Under the pieces are notes generated by a model that saw only the letters and a program-made list of their open reading frames with translations, made no database searches and was not told where the DNA came from. From NCBI GenBank assembly GCA_910585605.1, contig CAJUFL010000085.1, forward strand, positions 1-9,731: a stretch of 9,731 nt of DNA, given 5' to 3'. This document shows, in pieces, positions 5,604 through 9,731 of this stretch. Positions within the stretch are counted from its first letter, which is position 1. Every line of letters starts with the position of its first letter. Made by a program: the position numbers and the translations under genes. This stretch comes from an uncultured Lachnospiraceae bacterium. GTDB lineage: Bacteria > Bacillota > Clostridia > Lachnospirales > Lachnospiraceae.

Positions 5604-5650
5604 ATTATAGAAAATATTCACGGAAATTTTTAGGGGAAGTATTTCCCTTA
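5604..5650 (-). promoter_or_regulatory. Capsid operon promoter with probable activator dyad
   Basis: TATAAT on the minus strand occupies 5609-5604, giving a start near 5597 and a 5' leader of about 28 nt. Seventeen nt upstream there is no -35 match (TAAAAA-like). A dyad, GGGAAgtatTTCCC (5634-5647), extends as TA...TA to 20 bp and is centred at about -43.5. In Mu, Mor binds a dyad centred near -43.5 of a -35-less promoter. This supports activation by the Mor-type protein made from the same operon. Confidence 0.65.
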
Positions 5651-5667
5651 AAATAAATATTTATTAT

Positions 5668-5751
5668 TATGGATTATTTATAACCCAAATAGCAAATCAC
5701 TTTATACATAAAAATGAATATTTGCTATTTTGTATGGATTACTTATAACCC
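5668..5751. repeat. Paired dyad repeats around an 11-bp hairpin
   Basis: TATGGATTATTTATAACCC (5668-5686) recurs as TATGGATTACTTATAACCC (5733-5751), 65 nt apart with one difference. Each contains an imperfect dyad GGATTA-N4-TAACCC. Between them AAATAGCAAAT (5687-5697) and ATTTGCTATTT (5720-5730) are perfect inverted repeats. The array is symmetric in layout and lies 60-150 nt upstream of the capsid promoter, so it may be a paired protein-binding site. Confidence 0.6.
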
Positions 5752-5893
5752 TAAATTGTCGCTTTGCTTTATACGAACATACATTCTCAAAAAGTGGCTT
5801 AAACCCTTGAAAAAAGGGCAATAGGACATACTATTTTCAAAGTGTCATTTTGTCCATTTGAAAAAAAGATATTTGCACTTTATTTCTGTAAAA

Positions 5894-6011
5894 AAATAAC
5901 GCTAGCTTTATAAAACGTTATTTCCTATAACGCCCATTTTATAAGACTTTTTCCACTTGAATAACGAAAAGTAAATCAAAAAAATGACACATTAACGCTA
6001 CGTTATAACGT
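5894..6011. repeat. Cluster of ATAACG/CGTTAT sites
   Basis: ATAACG or its complement occurs at 5896, 5916, 5927, 5961 and twice within the palindrome ACGTTATAACGT at 6000-6011, with a near match TTAACG at 5992. AAATAACG (5894-5901) and CGTTATTT (5916-5923) also form an 8-bp inverted repeat. CGTTATAACG recurs at 3320-3329 in the terminator loop at the far end of the capsid operon. Confidence 0.5.
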
Positions 6012-6077
6012 TTTGAAAAATACCCCTTAAATTGCAACACTCTTTATCTGGTGTTTTTCCTTCTTTAATAATTGTGT

Positions 6078-6109
6078 AAAAAAAGAAACCCCTTAAAATA
6101 AAAGGTTTC
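6078..6109 (-). terminator. Leftward intrinsic terminator
   Basis: Read on the minus strand, GAAACC (6109-6104) and GGTTTC (6090-6085) form a stem, with possible extension by CCTT/AAGG, followed by seven T residues (6084-6078). It would stop transcripts entering from the small-ORF chain at 6424-7475 before they reach the capsid promoter. Confidence 0.75.
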
Positions 6110-6423
6110 CCTATCCTATTTCCTTTTTCTTTTATTATTTCAACCAATTATCAGACAATTTTATCCATTCTCAAAATTGCTGTCAAAGATGCTTCATTTT
6201 TTCTCTATTAAATTCGCTATATCCCTTTATTTATCGGGGTTTCCCGGCATTTCCCACCTCCTCACGGATGTTCCCACTTATAAATCCCTTTTTGTCATTT
6301 ATTCTGTTGAGTTACATCTTTTTCCCCTGCCATAATATCCATCCTCTTATTCCTTTTTCATTTAAGCTTTCGTCCTCGTTTCATTGTATTATTAATATCT
6401 TCACTATATAAATTTAATTACAA

Positions 6424-6562
6424 TTATAGTTTTGTAGGGATGATAGCTATAATTTTGCATAAATCCTCTTGGGATATTTTTCCACCTTTAAACTCATCTT
6501 CTATCAAATCATCTGTTGCTTCTTTCTTCTCCTTCTGGTACAAATTCGTCAATATACGCCAT
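6424..6562 (-). pseudogene. Frameshifted small protein, MAYIDE-type N-terminus
   Basis: ATG at 6562 reads MAYIDEFVPEGEERSNR then stop; in another frame the sequence continues well as EKKEATDDLIEDEFKGGKIS and QEDLCKIIAIIPTKL to TAA at 6424. The 139-nt length is one base off a multiple of three. The first 12-13 residues match the remnant at 1042-1259, but the remainder does not. The frame is open for about 12 codons upstream (KADAVEKI before the M), echoing TKKAVEKM in the broken gene at 6941-7074, so the true start may be further up. It directly follows the 68-aa membrane protein gene. Confidence 0.5.
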
Positions 6563-6585
6563 TATTTTTTCCACTGCATCTGCTT

Positions 6586-6792
6586 TTATTTCTTGAAATT
6601 ATCAAAAAGCCATTTCATACCATAGTAAATCATCGCTTCTAATGCAACAAGGATGTATAAGATACTTCTGCTTCTAATACCCAACGACTGTCCTATCATA
6701 ACTGCAATAATCCCGGTAATTCCTACAATCACCCAGATTATTATATTTCCTCCGGTATTATTTTTTTCTTCATCATTTTCTTTCACAATCAT
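6586..6792 (-). CDS. 68-aa membrane protein with two helices
   Basis: ATG at 6792 has GGAAGGGGAAG immediately upstream and overlaps the stop of the preceding 51-aa ORF by ATGA. After a polar N-terminus (MIVKENDEEKNNTGG) there are two hydrophobic stretches, NIIIWVIVGITGIIAVMIG and SILYILVALEAMIYYGM, joined by GQSLGIRSR, and a short basic end (WLFDNFKK). This is a small hairpin membrane protein. Function is unknown; small membrane proteins of this shape occur as toxins, immunity proteins and accessory subunits, and the sequence does not separate these. Confidence 0.75.
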   Translation of the reverse strand: MIVKENDEEKNNTGGNIIIWVIVGITGIIAVMIGQSLGIRSRSILYILVALEAMIYYGMKWLFDNFKK

Positions 6793-6944
6793 CTTCCCCT
6801 TCCTAATAAGGCAGCTTTTGCCTTTATCAAAAACTTATTATATGTATATGTTATTAACACTTTCTGTATAAAGTCATTATCTGAGGATATATCATTTACC
6901 TCTTTCAAATTCTTCAATTTTGTATTATATTTTTTAATTATCAT
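6789..6944 (-). CDS. 51-aa hypothetical protein in ATGA-linked chain
   Basis: Open from ATG 6944 to TGA at 6789, overlapping the next gene by ATGA and beginning inside the stop of the broken gene upstream (ATATGATAA). The product is basic (MIIKKYNTKLKNLKEVNDIS at the start, NKFLIKAKAALLGRGR at the end) and contains no membrane segment. No ribosome binding site is visible, so translation would rely on coupling to the upstream gene, which is itself frameshifted. I do not recognise it; it may be a real small gene or part of a decaying unit. Confidence 0.5.
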   Translation of the reverse strand: MIIKKYNTKLKNLKEVNDISSDNDFIQKVLITYTYNKFLIKAKAALLGRGR

Positions 6945-7074
6945 ATAATCAAATCGTTTTTCATTACGCTGTTAGTACGTTTAATTTCGTGCCACAGTCC
7001 CTCTTGCTTTATTCCAACCATTTCATTTTTTCCACTGCTTTTTTTGTTAATGCATACAATTCTTCATCTGTCAT
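6941..7074 (-). pseudogene. Frameshifted small gene, MTDEEL-type
   Basis: ATG at 7074 overlaps the TGA of the preceding gene (ATGA) and reads MTDEELYALTKKAVEKMKWL before a stop after 21 codons. In another frame IKQEGLWHEIKRTNSVMKND continues to TGA at 6941, which overlaps the next ATG. The total of 134 nt is one base short of 45 codons, so a single-base loss near 7010-7025 explains it. The overlaps at both ends show it was a coupled gene of about 44 aa. Family unknown. Confidence 0.5.
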
Positions 7075-7475
7075 CGTATAATATTTTCATCCACCCCTTC
7101 CCCAGTCAGTGCCATTGTACGAAAGCCGTCCAGAGCCCCTTCCGTATGGTTCTCCACTTTATGTACCGTCAGGGAACACAGCACAGAATCTGCTTTGATT
7201 GTCTTTAATACCTCTATCCATTCCTCCTTTGTCATCCACTCTGATGAAAATTCCAGATAAAACTTATAATCGTCAAAGTATTCATCTATGGTTTCATCCA
7301 CCTAGGAAGCATATTCATCCGTCAGCCTTATCATCACATAGTTGTCCACATCCATCTTCCCCTCTTCATTAGGCTGTTCTATTTTTTCTGACAAAGCCTT
7401 CGTTTCTATACCTCCAGAAATAATCCATTCATTTCTTATATGATTATAATCAATCTTCGTACAACACAATTCCAT
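7071..7475 (-). pseudogene. Hypothetical acidic protein interrupted by an amber codon
   Basis: From ATG 7475 the frame reads MELCCTKIDYNHIRNEWIIS through MDVDNYVMIRLTDEYAS, meets TAG at 7304-7302 and continues without change of frame as DETIDEYFDDYKFYLEFSSE, then WMTKEEWIEVLKTIKADSVL, to TGA at 7071. Both sides are acidic and similar in style, so this is one 134-codon gene with a single in-frame stop. A GTG directly after the TAG could restart translation but has no good ribosome binding site. No family is recognised; it is most like the immunity-type proteins elsewhere in the window. There is no clear ribosome binding site before 7475. Confidence 0.6.
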
Positions 7476-7617
7476 TTTATGCTACTTTAAAAATATCGTT
7501 TTGTCAATGACTAAATCATCTTATTTTACACATACTTAATCTTCAAAATCAAGTACCAATCAACGCATTCCCACAACTATATATTTTTTATAACAATTTT
7601 TAATTTATATCTTTATA

Positions 7618-7659
7618 TTAAAAAACACAGTATAGACATTTTTAAAGCCATACTGTGTT
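7618..7659 (-). terminator. Leftward terminator downstream of uvrC
   Basis: AACACAGTAT (7624-7633) and ATACTGTGTT (7650-7659) form a perfect 10-bp stem with a 16-nt loop. Read leftward, the stem is followed by a T run (complement of the A run at 7620-7625). It lies about 180 nt past the uvrC stop and is the first good terminator for that transcript. Confidence 0.8.
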
Positions 7660-7674
7660 CTTCACGTTATTAAT

Positions 7675-7813
7675 TTATTTTATAAAAATAATTCCATCCT
7701 TCCCTGTAAACCTGTCATTTTTATTTGTATCATCTTTTACAATGGAATTAACAACTAAACAGGGAAAAATACATCCACTTAATATACTATATACTGCTAA
7801 AGCTATATTTCAT
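7675..7813 (-). pseudogene. Possible remnant of a small secreted or membrane peptide
   Basis: After one base of slippage from ATG 7813 (ATGAAA), a frame reads NIALAVYSILSGCIFPCLVV, then NSIVKDDTNKNDRFTGKDGI, ending at TAA 7675. The N-terminus resembles a signal peptide with a possible lipobox-like LSGC. Without the frameshift there is no start codon and no ribosome binding site is seen, so it is at best a broken gene between uvrC and its terminator. The rest of the gene-free stretch 7476-7841 shows only the terminator at 7618-7659. Confidence 0.3.
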
Positions 7814-7841
7814 CACTAATAACTATTTACAAAATCTTTTC

Positions 7842-9662
7842 TCACGAAGAATGAAAAAACCGATAAATCTCCTCTGCAACCTGTAATGTAATCCCCTTTA
7901 CGCCCTCAAGCTCCTCCACCGTGGCATTTTTAATTTTGTCAATCTCCTTAAAATGCTGCATCAAAGCTTTTCGCCTTGCCGGACCAACGCCATTAATGTC
8001 ATCCAGAATACTCTTTACCTGTTCCTTGCCCCGCAGCAGCTTATGATAAGTGATTGCAAATCGATGTGCCTCATCCTGTAATCTGGTAATCATGCCAAAC
8101 ACTTCACTGTTTCTGGGAAATGAAATTTCCTCATTATTATAGTAAAGTCCTCTGGTTCTATGATTATCATCCTTTACCATACCACACACAGGGATATCAA
8201 TATTAAGAGTTTCCAGTACCTTCAGTGCAACATTTACCTGTCCCTTTCCACCGTCCATCATAATTATATCCGGATACACATTAAAACGCTCATCCGTAAA
8301 ACGTCTGGTCAGAACCTCTTCCATGCTTTTATAGTCATCCGGTCCGGTTACGGTACGAAGCTTAAACTTACGATATGCATTTTTTCTTGCACGTCCTTTT
8401 TCAAACACCACCATAGATGCCACCGACTGATATCCGCTTGTATTGGATATATCAAATGCTTCTAATCGGTCAGCCTTCGGCAGTCCCAGCATATCTGCCA
8501 ATTCCTTTGCCGCACCAACTGTACGTGCTTTCTCCCTTTTGATTTTTTCTAAATCCCGCGAAAGAACCACCGCTGCATTTTCTTTTGCCAGATCGATCAT
8601 TTTGGATTTCTCGCCCTTCATGGGTGTAATGATATGCACTCTGCCACCCCGGCGCTCCCCTAACCACTGTTCCAAAAGCTCCTGATCCTCCACTGCAAAT
8701 TCCGTCAGCAGTTCATTGGGTACAAACGGTGTCCCTGCATAATACTGTTTCACAAAAGCACCTATAATCTGGGAACCCGTATCTTTTCCCGTCTGCTCTA
8801 TATGAAAATGTTCCCTTCCAAGCAGTCTTCCATCTCTGACAAAAAAAACCGAAACCACAGTCTCTTCATCCTTTCTTGCCATAGCGATGATATCCCTGTC
8901 AATTCCGCCTGTCTTCACCACACGTTGAGAACCCGTCACATGCTTTACACTCTCTATCAAATCCCTGTACTCTGCCGCCTCTTCAAATTCGTACTCTGCC
9001 GCTCTTTCCTTCATTTTATCTTCCAGTTCACGCAGTACCTTTTTATAGTCTCCGTTTAAAAAAGCGAGCAGTCGGTTAATCCGTTCTCCGTATTCTTCTT
9101 TGGAGATATATCCCTGACAGGGACCTGCACACTGTTTCATCTGATAATATAAACAGGGTCTCCCTTTTCCGGTTTCCTTCGGGAGCGATTTATTACAGGT
9201 TCTGATACCATAAAGCTTTTTCACTAACTCTATCGTGTCTTTTACGGCACCCCCGCTTGTATAGGGACCGAAATATTTTGCACCGTCTCTTTTCATCTGC
9301 CTGGTCATCAAAACTCTGGGGAAATCTTCCTGTACCGTCACTTTCATAAAGGGATAACTTTTGTCATCCTTTAACATTGTATTATATTTCGGGCGATGCT
9401 CTTTTATCAGGTTATTCTCTAATACCAGTGCTTCTAACTCCGAATCCGTTACAATATATTCAAAATAATGAATCAGGGTAATCATTTTCTCAATCTTAGG
9501 TCCCCTGTTATTCACCTTCCGAAAATAAGAGCTGACACGGCGTTTCAGATTAATTGCTTTTCCCACATAGATAATCTCGTCATCCTCGGCATGCATCAGA
9601 TAAACGCCCGGCTGTTCCGGAAGCTTCTTCAATTCTTCCTTTAAATCAAATCCATCTTTCAT
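7842..9662 (-). CDS. uvrC: UvrABC nucleotide excision repair endonuclease subunit C
   Basis: 606 aa, the normal length for UvrC, starting at ATG 9662 with AAGGAAAT upstream. UvrC makes both incisions around a DNA lesion marked by UvrA and UvrB. Domains in order: N-terminal GIY-YIG nuclease for the 3' cut (residues about 14-95; PGVYLMHAEDDEIIYVGKAI with the following RR), a four-cysteine cluster (C156, C170, C178, C182) of the kind that binds iron-sulfur in UvrC, the UVR motif that contacts UvrB (about 205-240), the RNase H-like domain for the 5' cut (AFDISNTSG with D404, IIMMDGGKGQ with D470, EAHRFAI with H533), and a C-terminal helix-hairpin-helix pair (about 553-604, DINGVGPARRKAL and VKGITLQVAEEI). 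All key residues are present. Its higher GC and intact state mark it as chromosomal backbone. Confidence 0.98.
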   Translation of the reverse strand: MKDGFDLKEELKKLPEQPGVYLMHAEDDEIIYVGKAINLKRRVSSYFRKVNNRGPKIEKMITLIHYFEYIVTDSELEALVLENNLIKEHRPKYNTMLKDDKSYPFMKVTVQEDFPRVLMTRQMKRDGAKYFGPYTSGGAVKDTIELVKKLYGIRTCNKSLPKETGKGRPCLYYQMKQCAGPCQGYISKEEYGERINRLLAFLNGDYKKVLRELEDKMKERAAEYEFEEAAEYRDLIESVKHVTGSQRVVKTGGIDRDIIAMARKDEETVVSVFFVRDGRLLGREHFHIEQTGKDTGSQIIGAFVKQYYAGTPFVPNELLTEFAVEDQELLEQWLGERRGGRVHIITPMKGEKSKMIDLAKENAAVVLSRDLEKIKREKARTVGAAKELADMLGLPKADRLEAFDISNTSGYQSVASMVVFEKGRARKNAYRKFKLRTVTGPDDYKSMEEVLTRRFTDERFNVYPDIIMMDGGKGQVNVALKVLETLNIDIPVCGMVKDDNHRTRGLYYNNEEISFPRNSEVFGMITRLQDEAHRFAITYHKLLRGKEQVKSILDDINGVGPARRKALMQHFKEIDKIKNATVEELEGVKGITLQVAEEIYRFFHSS

Positions 9663-9731
9663 ACTATTTCCTTTTCTAAATTCTTGTTTAGCTTACTGGG
9701 GACGCTTCCATGGCGAGTGAGGACGGACGCA
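9659..9731 (-). other. Window edge: short open frame over a GC-rich repeat-like sequence
   Basis: A minus-strand frame enters from the right edge and reads ASVLTRHGSVPSKLNKNLEK EIV before a TGA that overlaps the uvrC start as ATGA. It could be the tail of an upstream coupled gene. However, the part at 9697-9731 is a GC-rich block with two GGACGC copies (GGGGACGCTTCCATGGCGAG onward) that looks more like a dispersed intergenic repeat than coding DNA. Too little is visible to decide. Confidence 0.3.

Larger units (their letters stand above)
5651..6423. other. Long AT-rich gene-free stretch
   Basis: No convincing gene is present in about 770 bp; G+C is near 22% in the line at 5701. It holds the paired repeats at 5668-5751, a GGACA...TGTCC hairpin near 5824-5856, the ATAACG/CGTTAT cluster at 5894-6011 and the terminator at 6078-6109. 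Between 6200 and 6400 the minus strand has short protein-like fragments in shifting frames (for example MDIMAGEKDVTQQNK, and KKGFISGNIREEVGNAGKPR), which look like the debris of an old gene. Confidence 0.6.

Noticed and set aside
5743..5829. Minus-strand 28-codon frame (MSYCPFFKGLSHFLRMYVRI...)
   Set aside because: No ribosome binding site, ends inside the direct repeat, and composition is that of the AT-rich spacer.
8160..9059. Several plus-strand open frames inside uvrC
   Set aside because: Antisense shadows of a full-length conserved gene, without starts or family features.
1..9731. CRISPR array, insertion sequence or integrase
   Set aside because: No regularly spaced repeats, no transposase or recombinase frame, and no terminal inverted repeats with target duplications were found.

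Overview
The window looks like an accessory region in the chromosome of a low-GC Firmicute, most likely a member of the Clostridia (Lachnospiraceae-like). The evidence is AT-rich spacers, strong AGGAG-type ribosome binding sites, Gram-positive-style promoters and a full-length uvrC as the only core gene. The assignment to family is inference. uvrC (7842-9662, minus) is the chromosomal anchor on the right.

Left part (1-1916): small genes on the minus strand with the look of decaying accessory or immunity-type genes. There is an intact 143-aa acidic protein with an overlapping 54-aa ORF, two frameshifted remnants (817-1259), and a 162-aa protein with two membrane segments. A 23-bp perfect hairpin terminator (1993-2047) closes this part.

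Centre (2137-6010): a compact phage-derived unit, the most interesting part of the window. On its left is a classical switch. A 76-77-aa XRE-type regulator is read leftward, and a near-consensus promoter (TTGTCA, 17 nt, TATAAT) is read rightward. Matching ATTACA-N11-TGTAAT dyads cover the control region. The rightward transcript begins with a structured leader and encodes three small proteins (29, 54 and 81 aa), then ends in a terminator at 3296-3355. Facing it is a leftward operon of four genes. These are a capsid cement/decoration-like protein, a full-length Mu gpT-type major capsid protein, a short Mu gpI-type capsid protease lacking the scaffold part, and a Mor-type transcription activator. 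No terminase, portal, tail, lysis, integrase or transposase gene is present. The capsid promoter has a good -10 but no -35. It has a dyad centred at about -43.5, where Mor binds in phage Mu, so the operon may activate itself. About 800 bp of AT-rich DNA upstream carries paired dyad repeats, an 11-bp hairpin and a cluster of ATAACG/CGTTAT sites. One of these palindromes (CGTTATAACG) recurs in the terminator at the other end of the operon.

Right part (6424-7841): a chain of very small minus-strand ORFs joined by ATGA overlaps. It includes one gene broken by an in-frame amber codon, one broken by a frameshift, a 51-aa ORF, a 68-aa two-helix membrane protein and a frameshifted remnant. That remnant starts with the same coding motif (MAYI-D/N-E...VPEGEE) as the remnant at 1042-1259. 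Related debris therefore lies on both sides of the phage-derived unit. The uvrC-side terminator is at 7618-7659.

Working view (inference): a repressor-controlled, Mor-activated mini-element that makes only a capsid shell. It could be a satellite of a Mu-like phage that supplies packaging and tails, a domesticated protein compartment or interference device, or a rearranged prophage remnant.
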